DNA of 64,000 bases from Mariniphaga sp964559175 (lineage in GTDB: Bacteria > Bacteroidota > Bacteroidia > Bacteroidales > Prolixibacteraceae): contig CAZLGT010000009.1 in assembly GCA_964559175.1 (NCBI GenBank), forward strand, positions 1 through 64,000. The letters run 5' to 3'. The notes below the pieces were generated by a model, which saw nothing but the letters and a program-made list of their open reading frames with translations, searched no databases and had not been told where the DNA came from. Position 1 is the stretch's first letter. Each line of letters starts with the position of its first letter. The position numbers and the translations under genes are program-made. Below, piece by piece: positions 25,589-35,504 of the stretch.

Positions 25589-27148
25589 TTAAAGTGGAAT
25601 ATTTGAATGTTTCTTGGGCGGATTCACCAGCTTTTTGGTAGCCAGGCTTTGCAAACCGCGAATGATGCGGAACCTTGTATTTCTGGGTTCGATTATATCG
25701 TCGATGTAACCCAAAGCAGCTGCCTGGTAAGGATTGGCAAATTTTTCCTTGTATTCTTCTTCGTGCGATGAAATGAATTTTGCCCGTTCTTCCGGATCTT
25801 CAATTTCAGCCAGTTTTTTGCCATGAAGTACTTCCACAGCTCCCGAAGCTCCCATAACGGCAATCTCGGCAGTTGGCCAGGCGTAGTTGAGGTCGCCGCG
25901 TAGCTGCTTGCACGACATTACATCGTGCGCTCCGCCATACGATTTACGCAGGGTAACCGTAATTTTTGGAACAGTGGCTTCACCATAAGCAAACATCAGT
26001 TTGGCACCGTGGGTTATAATACCACCATATTCCTGCTTGCTGCCGGGCAAAAATCCGGGAACATCAACCAACGTAAGTACTGGAATATTGAAACTGTCGC
26101 AGAAACGGACAAAACGCGCCGCTTTGCGCGATGCCTCGATATCGAGCACACCTGCCAGGTAGTTAGGCTGGTTGGCTACAATCCCTACCGGTTGTCCATC
26201 GAATTTGGCAAAGCCAACCACAATGTTTTTAGCATAATTCCTGTGGATTTCGAGGAATTCAGAATAATCGACTATGGAGGAAATTACATCGGTAACATCA
26301 TAAGGTTGATTGGGATTTTCCGGAATGATTTCATTAAGGGCATCATCCAGACGGTCGATGGGGTCGTTGTTTTCGGTTACAATGGGGTCTTCGAGGTTGT
26401 TTTGCGGCAAAAAGCTAAGCAGTTTGCGAATGAGCATAAGCCCTTCCTTTTCGTCTTCAACCAGAAAATGGGAAACTCCCGATTTGGATGCGTGAATTTT
26501 TCCGCCCCCCAGGTCTTCCACCGAAATATCTTCTCCGGTAACGGTTTTAACGACCTTGGGACCGGTAACGAACATGTAGGAATTCTGTTCGGTCATCATA
26601 ATAAAGTCGGTAAGGGCAGGGGAGTAAACCGCTCCGCCGGCGCAGGGGCCAAAAATGGCTGAAATTTGCGGAATTACTCCTGAGGCAAGAATGTTGCGCT
26701 CAAAAATTTCTGCATAGCCGGCCAGGGAAGTAACTCCTTCCTGAATGCGGGCGCCGCCCGAGTCGTTGATGCCAATAAGTGGTGCACCTGCTTTCATGGC
26801 CATATCCATCACTTTGCACATTTTTTGCGCAAAGGTTTCCGAAAGAGAACCGCCAAACACGGTAAAGTCCTGCGAAAAAACATACACTACACGACCATCG
26901 ATGGTTCCGTGGCCAGTGACAACACCATCGCCAAGGAATTTCTTTTTTTCCATGCCAAAATTGGTGCAGCGGTGGGTAACAAACATGTCAAATTCTTCGA
27001 AACTGCCTTCGTCGAGCAACAGTTCAATGCGTTCGCGGGCAGTAAATTTTCCTTTGCGGTGCTGTGCTTCAATTCGATTGATACCTCCGCCCAGTTTGGC
27101 TTCGGCCCGCAATTCAATCAGTTTTTTTACTTTATCCTGGGTACTCAT
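25589..27148 (-). CDS. Methylmalonyl/propionyl-CoA carboxyltransferase subunit
   Basis: A 519-residue carboxyltransferase of the acyl-CoA carboxylase beta family. It transfers CO2 from methylmalonyl-CoA to the biotin carrier, releasing propionyl-CoA, or the reverse. Motifs seen: GIN-DSGGARIQEGV at ~130-145, the acyl-CoA oxyanion loop GPCAGGAVYSPALTDF, and the second half with VDVPGFLPGSKQEYGGIITHGAK. ATG 27148 gives the usual N-terminus (MSTQDKVKKLIELRAEAKLG); an in-frame start at 27190 would add 14 unusual residues and overlap the epimerase gene. Linked to OadG-like, carrier and beta subunits, it is best read as the methylmalonyl-CoA decarboxylase alpha subunit. Confidence 0.95.
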   Translation of the reverse strand: MSTQDKVKKLIELRAEAKLGGGINRIEAQHRKGKFTARERIELLLDEGSFEEFDMFVTHRCTNFGMEKKKFLGDGVVTGHGTIDGRVVYVFSQDFTVFGGSLSETFAQKMCKVMDMAMKAGAPLIGINDSGGARIQEGVTSLAGYAEIFERNILASGVIPQISAIFGPCAGGAVYSPALTDFIMMTEQNSYMFVTGPKVVKTVTGEDISVEDLGGGKIHASKSGVSHFLVEDEKEGLMLIRKLLSFLPQNNLEDPIVTENNDPIDRLDDALNEIIPENPNQPYDVTDVISSIVDYSEFLEIHRNYAKNIVVGFAKFDGQPVGIVANQPNYLAGVLDIEASRKAARFVRFCDSFNIPVLTLVDVPGFLPGSKQEYGGIITHGAKLMFAYGEATVPKITVTLRKSYGGAHDVMSCKQLRGDLNYAWPTAEIAVMGASGAVEVLHGKKLAEIEDPEERAKFISSHEEEYKEKFANPYQAAALGYIDDIIEPRNTRFRIIRGLQSLATKKLVNPPKKHSNIPL

Positions 27149-27174
27149 AATATATATACTTCTGTATGAAATGA

Positions 27175-27579
27175 TTATTCTTTGCCACAAATTTCGGTTA
27201 ATACGCCCAGGGTTGACTTTGGGTGGAGGAATCCGATAGTGAGCCCTTCAGCCCCTTTTCTTCCTTTCTGGTCGATGAGGCGGACTCCCTTCTCTTCCAG
27301 TTCGGTCAGCGATTTGTCCACATTGTCGGTTGCATAAGCAATGTGATGGATTCCCGGCCCCTTTTTTTCAATAAATTTACCGATTGGTCCTTCCGGATCG
27401 GTTGACTCGAGCAATTCAATTTTGGTTTGTCCAACCATAAAAAAGGCGGTTTTAACTTTCTGGTCTTTTACCTCTTCAATGGCATAGCATTTCAGTCCCA
27501 GCATGTTTTCGTAAAAGGGAATAGCTTCATCGAGGCTGTTTACTGCAATGCCAATGTGTTCAATATGTGAAATATTCAT
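27175..27579 (-). CDS. mce: Methylmalonyl-CoA epimerase
   Basis: A 134-residue glyoxalase-fold protein that interconverts the (R) and (S) forms of methylmalonyl-CoA. The N-terminus ISHIEHIGIAVNSLDEAIPFY carries the metal histidine, GPGIHHIAYATDNVD the second, and the C-terminal FLHPKSTLGVLTEI the glutamate. It is located between the CoA-transferase and the carboxyltransferase genes, 26 bases before the latter, where it would feed methylmalonyl-CoA from succinyl-CoA mutase into the decarboxylase. The mutase genes are not in this window. Confidence 0.96.
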   Translation of the reverse strand: MNISHIEHIGIAVNSLDEAIPFYENMLGLKCYAIEEVKDQKVKTAFFMVGQTKIELLESTDPEGPIGKFIEKKGPGIHHIAYATDNVDKSLTELEEKGVRLIDQKGRKGAEGLTIGFLHPKSTLGVLTEICGKE

Positions 27580-27597
27580 GGATATTATTATTAAAAA

Positions 27598-28914
27598 TTA
27601 GTTTCCGCTTTCGTCCCAAACAAAGTGAAAGTGTGGGCCAAACCTTTCGAATGCCGCTTTGTCGAGCTCTTCCTGGTGATCGGGATGGGCAATGGAGATA
27701 ATTAGTTTTGCCCTGTCCTGCAGCGATCTTCCGTAGAGGTTTACAGCACCGAATTCGGTAACGAGCCAGTGAATGTTGGCGCGTGTACTTACCACACCGG
27801 CACCGGGGGTAAGAATGGGAGCAATTTTGCTTATTCCCTTGTTGGTTACCGACGGCATGGCAATAATGGGTTTTCCGCCATTACTGAGCGATGCACCACG
27901 TAAAAAGTCGATTTGGCCACCTACTCCGGAGTAGAATTTTGTTCCGATGGAGTCGGCACAAACCTGCCCTGTAATATCTATCTGCAGGGCAGAATTGATG
28001 GCAGTTACTTTGGGATTTTTGGCAATCACGTTCACCCGGTTGGTATATCTGACATCAAGCATGGCTACTCCTGGATTGTCGTCGATAAAGTCATATAAAT
28101 TTTTTGATCCCATCAGGAAGGTAGCTACCAGCTTACCTTTGTCAATTTTTTTGTTTTTGCCGTTTACCACTCCCTTGTCAACCAGTGGAAGAATGCCGTC
28201 GGCAAACATTTCGGAGTGTACACCAAGGTCTTTGTGGTTACCCAGCATGGTGAGCACAGCGTTTGGAATTGCGCCGATACCCATTTGCAGCGTGGCTCCG
28301 TCTTCAACCAATTCTGCAACAAAGCGACCAATTTTACGGTCGGTTTCACCAATGGGGCCGGGAGCGGCAGTAATCAGTTCACTGTCGTCTTCAACAAAAA
28401 GGTCTATTTCATTGATGTGAATCATGGCATCGCCAAAAGCACGGGGCACATTGGGGTTTACAATGGCAATTACCGTGTCTGCTTTTTCTACGGCTGCCAG
28501 CGTGGCGTCAACCGAGGTTCCCAGTGAAACGTAACCGAATTTGTCGGGCACCGAAACCTGGATCATGGCCACATTTACCTGCAGGTAGCCTTCGCGAATG
28601 AGGCGCTGGGTTTCCTGCAAAAATACCGGAATGTAGTCGGCATAGCCGGCCTGTGTTTGTTTGCGCACATTGTGACCCACAAAAAACGATTCCAACTGAA
28701 AAATGCCTTCAAACTCGGGATTGGCATACGGGGCTTCACCCTCGGTATGGATGTGCTGAATACGCACGTTTCTGAACTCCTTGTTGGCACCACGTTCGCA
28801 CATGGCCCTGATAAGCGGATGGGGTGTAACAGCCACACTGTGAAGATGAACACGGTCATTCGATTTAATGACTTTTACTGCTTCGCTTGCACTTATAAAC
28901 TTAAAATTTTTCAT
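27598..28914 (-). CDS. Acetyl/propionyl-CoA:succinate CoA-transferase family
   Basis: A 438-residue class I CoA-transferase of the acetyl-CoA hydrolase/transferase type. The N-terminal domain has VHLHSVAVTPHPLI, the middle has QMGIGAIPNAVLTMLGNH, and the HSEMFADG motif carries the catalytic glutamate (E235), which forms the CoA thioester; GGQIDFLRGA follows. In this operon, whose other enzymes turn methylmalonyl-CoA into propionyl-CoA, the likely job is moving CoA from propionyl-CoA to succinate, releasing propionate. 4-Hydroxybutyrate or acetate as acceptor cannot be excluded. It is the first gene of the operon, with a TATATTTG -7 box at 28954-28961. Confidence 0.88.
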   Translation of the reverse strand: MKNFKFISASEAVKVIKSNDRVHLHSVAVTPHPLIRAMCERGANKEFRNVRIQHIHTEGEAPYANPEFEGIFQLESFFVGHNVRKQTQAGYADYIPVFLQETQRLIREGYLQVNVAMIQVSVPDKFGYVSLGTSVDATLAAVEKADTVIAIVNPNVPRAFGDAMIHINEIDLFVEDDSELITAAPGPIGETDRKIGRFVAELVEDGATLQMGIGAIPNAVLTMLGNHKDLGVHSEMFADGILPLVDKGVVNGKNKKIDKGKLVATFLMGSKNLYDFIDDNPGVAMLDVRYTNRVNVIAKNPKVTAINSALQIDITGQVCADSIGTKFYSGVGGQIDFLRGASLSNGGKPIIAMPSVTNKGISKIAPILTPGAGVVSTRANIHWLVTEFGAVNLYGRSLQDRAKLIISIAHPDHQEELDKAAFERFGPHFHFVWDESGN

Positions 28915-28953
28915 ATTTTCCGGTAAAATAATCGGGTATCAAAATTAAGGGCG

Positions 28954-28961
28954 CAAATATA
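28954..28961 (-). promoter_or_regulatory. Promoter -7 box of the propionate operon
   Basis: On the minus strand TATATTTG matches the Bacteroidota TAnnTTTG consensus exactly, 40 bases before the CoA-transferase start. The -33 region is weak (GTTT rather than TTTG). The rest of the 28915-29118 gap shows no gene. Confidence 0.5.
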
Positions 28962-29118
28962 CAAAAACTATGTGCCATAAAAACTTTCGAATATCAATAT
29001 TGGTTGTTCAAAATGGTTTGTAAAGTATTTGTTAAATAGCTGCAAATTAAGAGTTTTATGTATTTTAATCAGGAGGTACGTAATTTTCTTCACGCCGTTA
29101 AAATGCTGAATAGCAAAA

Positions 29119-32100
29119 CTATTCTTCGTCTTTCCGGGTAAAAATGGCTCTCATTTTACCGAGCAATTCACCAAAATCATTGAAATCTTCAGTGAAAGTA
29201 AATCCAACTCCCTGGGTATAAGGGGCTGTTTCGTAAATAAGGTTGTTGTTCGACCGGTTGTAAGCTTTAAAACGCAGTTTTCCGCTTGGAATGAGTTTTA
29301 CATTTACATCGAAATCACCCACCAGTTGGCTGTTGTTCGATGAAAGGGGGTTGGTGTTGTTGCCAATGTTTCCATTGATTGTAACCCTGTCGTTGAACAT
29401 TTGAGTGCTCAGCGCCAGTTCAATTTCGTCGTTTGTAATCTGGTTTCCGGGCCGGTAGTTCAACCCGATGTCCACGTTGCTGCTGATTTGCGACAGCCAG
29501 TTGCTGAGCTGGTTTGAGAAGAGCTCACTGGCGGTAGTTCCAATCAGGTTGGGGTTTTGGGCTTCGTAGGTGCCCCTCAGATATTCCGGGGTATAAAATT
29601 TTCCCAAAACTACCAGCGAAAGAATTTGTTTGTTCATCTCTTCGGTGGTGTTGAAAAACTGCCGTAATTCTTCAACCAGCCGGTCTTCCACCGTTGGAAA
29701 ATCGATGGCAAAATCGATGGTTGGATTGGACAGTTCTTCTGTCAGTAAAATTTTGCACTCAACGGGTATCCGCTGGCTTTGATAGATGTTGTCGTAGGTG
29801 TTTACCAGCAAATCGTACAGAGACGCTTTAAGCTTATAAACCGCGCTGATATTGATAAGGGCATTGTAAGGGTCTCCCGACCATTCAATGGTTCCTCCCT
29901 GTTCAATGGTAAACCTTTTATTAATTACATTTTGTAAAGTAAACAGATAATCGCCCCGCTCAACCGTATAAGCTCCCGACAGGGTAATAGCGCCTTCGTT
30001 ATTCATTCCAAACCGGAGAACACCTTCTCCCTGTGCGCGTATCACATCGCCTATTTGTGAATTGTAAATCAGTTGTGCCCTGGCTTCGGGGGTTGCAGTA
30101 ATGGTAAGGTCGAGGCTGAAATCGCTGTCGGTTTGAGGAAAAAGAAACTCCTGTCGGCGGGTGTCTTCGGTGGATACAAACTGAATAAAATCGTACCGCT
30201 CGAGTACACTTTCATCTTCCAGTGAAATGTTTACGCTGGTGCCCAAAAGGGTAGTGCCGGAACCGGTAAGGTTCACCCTCTTTCCCTGGCCGGTTATGTT
30301 CAGTCTTCCGTTAGCCAGAACCTGTCCGAAAAATTGCGGATTATCCCTGGCAGTAGTGTTTATGGCCATAATTCGTGAGGAAGAAAACGACAGGTTGTAT
30401 TGCATATCCTGAAAATTACGATGCACAAGGGTTCCGTTAAAAAATCCACGATTCCCCGACATGTCGCGCAGGGTAATCCGGTCGAAATGGATGGTATCTC
30501 CCTTAAAAAAAACGGAGTCGGTAAAATGGTAACTCACCTGGGTATAATCGATGGTAAGTCCTGCGTTTGAACCTTCAATGGCGCCGGTTAGTAAAATCTT
30601 GTCGGGAGTGCCATGTATTTTCAGCTTTCCGGTACCGTCGCCGTGGAAATTTGAAAAATTATTTCTGATAACGGTCTCCAGTATAACCAGTGAAAGGTGA
30701 TCGAAATCGGCATGGTATAGCAGTTCCCGGGTTTGCGGATTATAGCTGCCACTGGCAAAAAGGTTCTGGCGCTCTTTGGTCCTTATTTCCAATTCCGATG
30801 CCAGCACCATCCTCTCGTTGTCCCATTTGTTGTATAGCGATACGTTCCCAATTTCCTGGTCTCTGAAACCAAACCGTTCGATGCCAAGATCGGAATAAAC
30901 AAGCCGCTCACCGTAAAAGTCCTGAAGTTCAACCAATCCGCTGAGATTTCCTTCCAATGGCAAATCCCTGTCCATGTAAACGCCCAGGTATGACAGGTTG
31001 ATGTTATTAAGAAACAGTGAAAGAATGGCAGATTCGTCGGCTGCAATTTTCCCACCGATGCCTATGCTTTGCGAGCCGCTGCTTGCAAGAAAATCGTTTA
31101 TCCGGAAAGCCGAACTATCTACAGAGCCGGTAAAAGCACTCATTTGCCAAAGCGAATCGGCAACAAACACTTCCGAAGGAAACCCTTCAATTGTAATGAT
31201 GGGAAAAGGTGAATTTTTCCTTTCCTGAAATACTGCCTTTGAAGTTAAACTTCCGCTGTATTTTTTCTGATTTGCCGGCCTTTCTCCTTCTTCTTCACCC
31301 CAGGTAATCTGGTTGAAAATCGTATTGTCTGCAATTTCCGATTCTATGGTAAAATTTTTCAACCCCATTCCGTTTTTCAGCAAAACCTCGCCAAAACGGA
31401 ACCGCGAAACGTAAATGCTGTCTCTTGGGTTGTTGCCGATAAAAATGTTTCGCAGCATCACATCGTTGGTGCGAAACATGGGAATACTTCCCTTCAACTC
31501 GAAAACTGACTGTTCCGAATCCATTTGTCCATAGAGCAGGAAAGGGGTTTCGATATTGATTCCGGGGGTAAAAACAGCGGTCAGGTCATCCAGGTTTTTC
31601 ACATCAATCTGGTACCCGAATTTATTTTCTCTGTCAACAACTGCATCATTTTGCCCCACGGCAGGCATATACCTATACATGCTTTTTTCAAATGCATCGG
31701 CAATGTTTTGAAAATGGTATATACCATTAATATCTATGTCGAAATAAGCGGAAGTAAAAGAAAGATAATTGTTCAGTCCGCTTGCAATGGACTGGAGTTC
31801 GATTCCTCCCAGGTTCAGATCTCCGTTGCGATTCATAAAATAGCCGCTTTCTACTTTTATGGCTCCGGTCAGGTTATCGATTTGGTTGCCCGAAAAATTG
31901 GCATTCATTAAAAAGGCCACTTCAGCCTCGGGGTATCTGTCCAAAAGGTTCAAATTTCCCGGGTTCGCTTTTCTTAAATCGAGTCGGAAATCAAATACCG
32001 GAACCTCGGGGTTGAAATTGATTTTCCCCAGAAAATCGAATTGCAGATTCGAATCGTTCATCATTACCAGGCCGTCGAACATCCGGTTGTCGAGAATGCC

Positions 32101-33465
32101 ATCGAGCCTGATATTTTCATACTGGTACTGGTTAATATCTACACTTAAAATGTCTCCTGAAAAATCGCCGGCAAGCATCTGTTTGTTCAAATCGTAACTG
32201 CCATCAACCTGTCCGCTGAAGGTAATATCGCCAATATATTGGTTTTTAATCAATTCGCCCAGCCTAAAATCTTCTGTCTCCACTTTCCCCCGGTAGGCAA
32301 TGTTTTTTCTTTCGTCGGGTACAACCGCAAGGTCGGTGGTAATTCTGCCCATCCGGCTGTTCAGCGTTCCGTAGGCCACAAAATCGGTTAAAAAGCCTGT
32401 AAAATTGCCGCGATAGGTAATCTGCCCGGCTTCATACAGTTGTTCCGGAAAATCGAGAAACCGGGGTTTTCCGTTTCCGGGCAGTTTTATGCGGCTAAGT
32501 TCCCTGAAATTTGTACGCGACTGCTTTAAATCCACAAAGAGATACATCGTTTCGGTGCTGGTTAAATCGTTGGCGTAAAAATCGAGAAGCGCGTATGTGT
32601 GATTTCCCGTTGATAGTTCAATTTCGCGCCCGCGGAGATTTGCCAGGTTTCCGGTAATCTGCCCGGAGCAGTCCACCACCTGGTCCATGCCACGCAAGGC
32701 AGGCGCCAGCTGGGCAACATCGTAAAAACTGATTTGCGAATGTGAAAATGAAAAATCGAACAGAACCTCTTCCAGAAAATGATCGGCCGAATCGGGCAAT
32801 ACCACCCGAAAACGGCTGTCTGAAATTTCAGAATTACGGGTTTCGAGGTTAACCCCGGCAAAATTGATTTCATTCCCCGAAAAAGAAAAAGTTGAACTGA
32901 AATTATTGATGCTAAACTCCTTCCCGTCGTTTAACGCCAGCTGCCTGATGTTGAAAAAGAGCGAATCTTCTATAAGTGCAAAATCGGATATGTTGATGTT
33001 GAAATCTTCAAGGTTCAATTGCTGCTCCTCTTGCTGGTTAAAGTCGCGATAGGTAACAGCGGCATCCGAAAAACTGAAATCGCGGCAACTGTATTGCCAT
33101 TCATTAGGGGTGGGTTCGCCGGTTTTCAGTGAATCGATGATGAAGCTGAAATTGAACCGGTTTACTGAATCACGTTTCGCATTGATTTGTGTTCCGTTCA
33201 GCGCCAGCCGGCCCAAAGCAACCCTTTTTTGCCTGATTTTCAGTGTATCGATGTGTGCCTGTACGTTTTCCACAAAAACCAGGGTATCGGCATTTTGGTC
33301 TTCAAGAAGCACATTCTGTAATTCGATTTTGTTAAAAAACGCGATTTTTACCTTTCCGATGGAAATGCGGGCATTGATTTTTTCTGAAAGATGGGTGGCA
33401 AGCCGCTGGGTAATATAGGTCTGCACTTTGGTGTTGTGCAAAGCCCACAGAGTGCCTCCAATCAT
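29119..33465 (-). CDS. tamB: Translocation and assembly module protein TamB
   Basis: A 1448-residue, mostly beta-strand repeat protein ending in the DUF490/TamB C-terminal domain (~1100-1440: FSLDLTITATPEARAQLIYN, LSNQLSNWLSQISSNVDIGLNYRPG). TamB spans the periplasm as a groove-shaped lipid bridge or assists barrel insertion with a TamA/BamA partner. From the first ATG the protein lacks its membrane anchor, but the in-frame codons upstream of 33465 encode KKGWKITLILLTFILGMIGG, a perfect anchor, and the frame stays open to about 33590 without ATG, GTG or TTG. The true start may be a rare ATT (33516 or 33534). It lies upstream of and divergent from tsaD. Confidence 0.9.
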   Translation of the reverse strand: MIGGTLWALHNTKVQTYITQRLATHLSEKINARISIGKVKIAFFNKIELQNVLLEDQNADTLVFVENVQAHIDTLKIRQKRVALGRLALNGTQINAKRDSVNRFNFSFIIDSLKTGEPTPNEWQYSCRDFSFSDAAVTYRDFNQQEEQQLNLEDFNINISDFALIEDSLFFNIRQLALNDGKEFSINNFSSTFSFSGNEINFAGVNLETRNSEISDSRFRVVLPDSADHFLEEVLFDFSFSHSQISFYDVAQLAPALRGMDQVVDCSGQITGNLANLRGREIELSTGNHTYALLDFYANDLTSTETMYLFVDLKQSRTNFRELSRIKLPGNGKPRFLDFPEQLYEAGQITYRGNFTGFLTDFVAYGTLNSRMGRITTDLAVVPDERKNIAYRGKVETEDFRLGELIKNQYIGDITFSGQVDGSYDLNKQMLAGDFSGDILSVDINQYQYENIRLDGILDNRMFDGLVMMNDSNLQFDFLGKINFNPEVPVFDFRLDLRKANPGNLNLLDRYPEAEVAFLMNANFSGNQIDNLTGAIKVESGYFMNRNGDLNLGGIELQSIASGLNNYLSFTSAYFDIDINGIYHFQNIADAFEKSMYRYMPAVGQNDAVVDRENKFGYQIDVKNLDDLTAVFTPGINIETPFLLYGQMDSEQSVFELKGSIPMFRTNDVMLRNIFIGNNPRDSIYVSRFRFGEVLLKNGMGLKNFTIESEIADNTIFNQITWGEEEGERPANQKKYSGSLTSKAVFQERKNSPFPIITIEGFPSEVFVADSLWQMSAFTGSVDSSAFRINDFLASSGSQSIGIGGKIAADESAILSLFLNNINLSYLGVYMDRDLPLEGNLSGLVELQDFYGERLVYSDLGIERFGFRDQEIGNVSLYNKWDNERMVLASELEIRTKERQNLFASGSYNPQTRELLYHADFDHLSLVILETVIRNNFSNFHGDGTGKLKIHGTPDKILLTGAIEGSNAGLTIDYTQVSYHFTDSVFFKGDTIHFDRITLRDMSGNRGFFNGTLVHRNFQDMQYNLSFSSSRIMAINTTARDNPQFFGQVLANGRLNITGQGKRVNLTGSGTTLLGTSVNISLEDESVLERYDFIQFVSTEDTRRQEFLFPQTDSDFSLDLTITATPEARAQLIYNSQIGDVIRAQGEGVLRFGMNNEGAITLSGAYTVERGDYLFTLQNVINKRFTIEQGGTIEWSGDPYNALINISAVYKLKASLYDLLVNTYDNIYQSQRIPVECKILLTEELSNPTIDFAIDFPTVEDRLVEELRQFFNTTEEMNKQILSLVVLGKFYTPEYLRGTYEAQNPNLIGTTASELFSNQLSNWLSQISSNVDIGLNYRPGNQITNDEIELALSTQMFNDRVTINGNIGNNTNPLSSNNSQLVGDFDVNVKLIPSGKLRFKAYNRSNNNLIYETAPYTQGVGFTFTEDFNDFGELLGKMRAIFTRKDEE

Positions 33466-33664
33466 TCCCAGAATGAATGTGAGTAGAATGAGCGTTATTT
33501 TCCAGCCTTTTTTAATAGTTTTGCCTTTTAAAATTGTGAGACGAACATAGCCTTTTCCCGGAACAAAATGAGCTAAAAAGCGGTTGTTTTATTAACCGGT
33601 AACGTTTAATAAATTTCATAGATTGCCTCCGGTATCAGGTTTATTGTAATTTTTAACAAAAAAA

Positions 33665-34732
33665 ATGAAGAATTCCAAAGCAAATGACAAAAAAAGTGCC
33701 AGTATCATCATTCTGGGCATTGAATCATCGTGCGACGATACATCTGCTGCCATCATTCGCGATAAAGTTATTTTGTCGAACGTGGTGGCAGGGCAAAAGG
33801 TACACGAAGAATACGGCGGTGTGGTGCCTGAGCTGGCCTCACGTGCACACCAGCAAAACATTATTCCGGTGGTTGACCGTGCCATTGCACGTGCCGGCAT
33901 TACCAAAGATGAAATTTCGGCGGTCGCATTTACCCGTGGTCCGGGCCTTCTGGGGTCGCTGCTGGTGGGCACCTCGTTTGCCAAAGGATTTTCACTGGCA
34001 GCAGGGATTCCGCTCATCGATGTGAACCACCTTCAGGGACACGTACTTGCGCTTTTTATCAAAGAAAAAGAAGGAGAATACAACCCGCCGGCATTTCCTT
34101 TTTTATGCCTGCTGGTATCTGGCGGAAACTCGCAAATTATTCTGGTGCGCGATTACCTCGATATGGAAGTGATTGGACAAACCATCGACGATGCCGCAGG
34201 AGAAGCGTTCGACAAATGTGCCAAAGTTATGGGACTGCCTTATCCTGGTGGCCCGCATGTTGACCGTCTGGCGCAGCTGGGAAACCCGCTCCGGTTTGAA
34301 TTTTCAAAACCACGCATTGCCGGGCTCGATTACAGCTTTAGCGGGTTGAAAACCAGTTTCCTTTATTTTCTGCGCGATAACCTGAAAGAAAACGAAAACT
34401 TCATTGAAGAAAACCTGAATGACCTGTGTGCTTCGCTGCAACATACCATTATCGATATTTTGCTGAACAAGCTTAAAAAAGCAGCCAAAGAAACCGGAAT
34501 AAAAGAAATTACGGTTGCCGGCGGGGTTTCGGCCAATTCGGGATTACGTTTGGCGTTGCAGGAAAATGCAAAAAAATACCACTGGAACCTGCTGATTCCC
34601 AAATTTGAATACACCATGGATAATGCGGCCATGATAGCCATTACAGGGTATTACAAATACCTGAAAAATGAATTTGCAGGGCAGGATGTGGTGCCTTTTG
34701 CACGAACACAAATGGACGTTCAGGGTTTATAG
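33665..34732 (+). CDS. tsaD: tRNA N6-threonylcarbamoyladenosine synthase TsaD
   Basis: A 355-residue TsaD (Kae1/Gcp) enzyme that transfers threonylcarbamoyl to A37 of ANN-decoding tRNAs. Motifs: ILGIESSCDDTSAA near the start, the metal-binding IDVNHLQGHVLA with the H-x3-H pair, LVSGGNSQI for nucleotide binding, and TVAGGVSANSGLR in the C-terminal ASKHA half. A basic extension of ~13 residues precedes the usual N-terminus (start 33665, the first ATG). It is 9 bases before sfsA, so the two form a small operon. Confidence 0.97.
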   Translation: MKNSKANDKKSASIIILGIESSCDDTSAAIIRDKVILSNVVAGQKVHEEYGGVVPELASRAHQQNIIPVVDRAIARAGITKDEISAVAFTRGPGLLGSLLVGTSFAKGFSLAAGIPLIDVNHLQGHVLALFIKEKEGEYNPPAFPFLCLLVSGGNSQIILVRDYLDMEVIGQTIDDAAGEAFDKCAKVMGLPYPGGPHVDRLAQLGNPLRFEFSKPRIAGLDYSFSGLKTSFLYFLRDNLKENENFIEENLNDLCASLQHTIIDILLNKLKKAAKETGIKEITVAGGVSANSGLRLALQENAKKYHWNLLIPKFEYTMDNAAMIAITGYYKYLKNEFAGQDVVPFARTQMDVQGL

Positions 34733-34741
34733 AAAAAGAGT

Positions 34742-35434
34742 ATGGAATTTCAGGAAATATTGGTTCACGGAACACTGATTAAAAGGTACAAACGGTTTTT
34801 AGCCGATGTGAAATTAGACAATGGTGACGAAGTGGTGGCACACTGCACCAACTCAGGCTCCATGAAGAGTTGCCTCGAAAACGGAGCAGAAGTTTATTTG
34901 TCGCCGGTAAACGACCCGAAAAGGAAAACCCGTTTCACCTGGGAAATGATAAAAATTAATGACGACTGGGTGGGTATTAACACGGGAAATCCCAACAAAC
35001 TGGCTTATGAAGCCATTGTTAACGGGAAAGTACCAGGACTTGAAAATTACACAAAAGTTAAGCGCGAAGTGAAATTCGGAGATTCCCGGTTCGACGTGTT
35101 CGCAGAAAGCGAAAATGAAAAATGTTTTGTAGAAGTAAAAAACGTTACCCTGAAAGAAGGCAAATATGCTTTGTTTCCCGATGCGGTTACCACCCGTGGC
35201 CAAAAACACCTGAAAACGCTTATGGAAGTGAAAAAAGAAGGCATGCGTGCAGTGATGCTTTATATTGTGCAACGTACTGATGTAGAAATTTTTGCCCCGG
35301 CAAAAACGATTGATCCCGCATATACGGAAACTCTGAAAGAAGCTGTAGCTAAAGGAGTGGAGGTGATTGCCATGCAGGCCAAAGTTACCCCTCGCTCTAT
35401 TATACTAACAAAGCAACTTCCGGCAGAGATTTAA
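34742..35434 (+). CDS. sfsA: DNA/RNA nuclease SfsA family
   Basis: A 230-residue SfsA protein. The N-terminal OB-like part contains KRYKRFLADVKLDNG and AHCTNSGSM; the nuclease-like core has the conserved SRFDVFAE and FVEVKNVTLKEGKYALFPDAV, with the D and ExK residues of a PD-(D/E)xK site, then TTRGQKHLKTLMEV. SfsA was first known as a sugar-fermentation regulator in E. coli and its fold is that of a nuclease; its cellular role here is open. Co-transcribed with tsaD. Confidence 0.95.
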   Translation: MEFQEILVHGTLIKRYKRFLADVKLDNGDEVVAHCTNSGSMKSCLENGAEVYLSPVNDPKRKTRFTWEMIKINDDWVGINTGNPNKLAYEAIVNGKVPGLENYTKVKREVKFGDSRFDVFAESENEKCFVEVKNVTLKEGKYALFPDAVTTRGQKHLKTLMEVKKEGMRAVMLYIVQRTDVEIFAPAKTIDPAYTETLKEAVAKGVEVIAMQAKVTPRSIILTKQLPAEI

Positions 35435-35504
35435 TTGTTATTCCCTTTTTCCTCTATTTTTAATGATTAGCTGATGAAAAATTATGTCCCCAATAATCTA
35501 TTTT

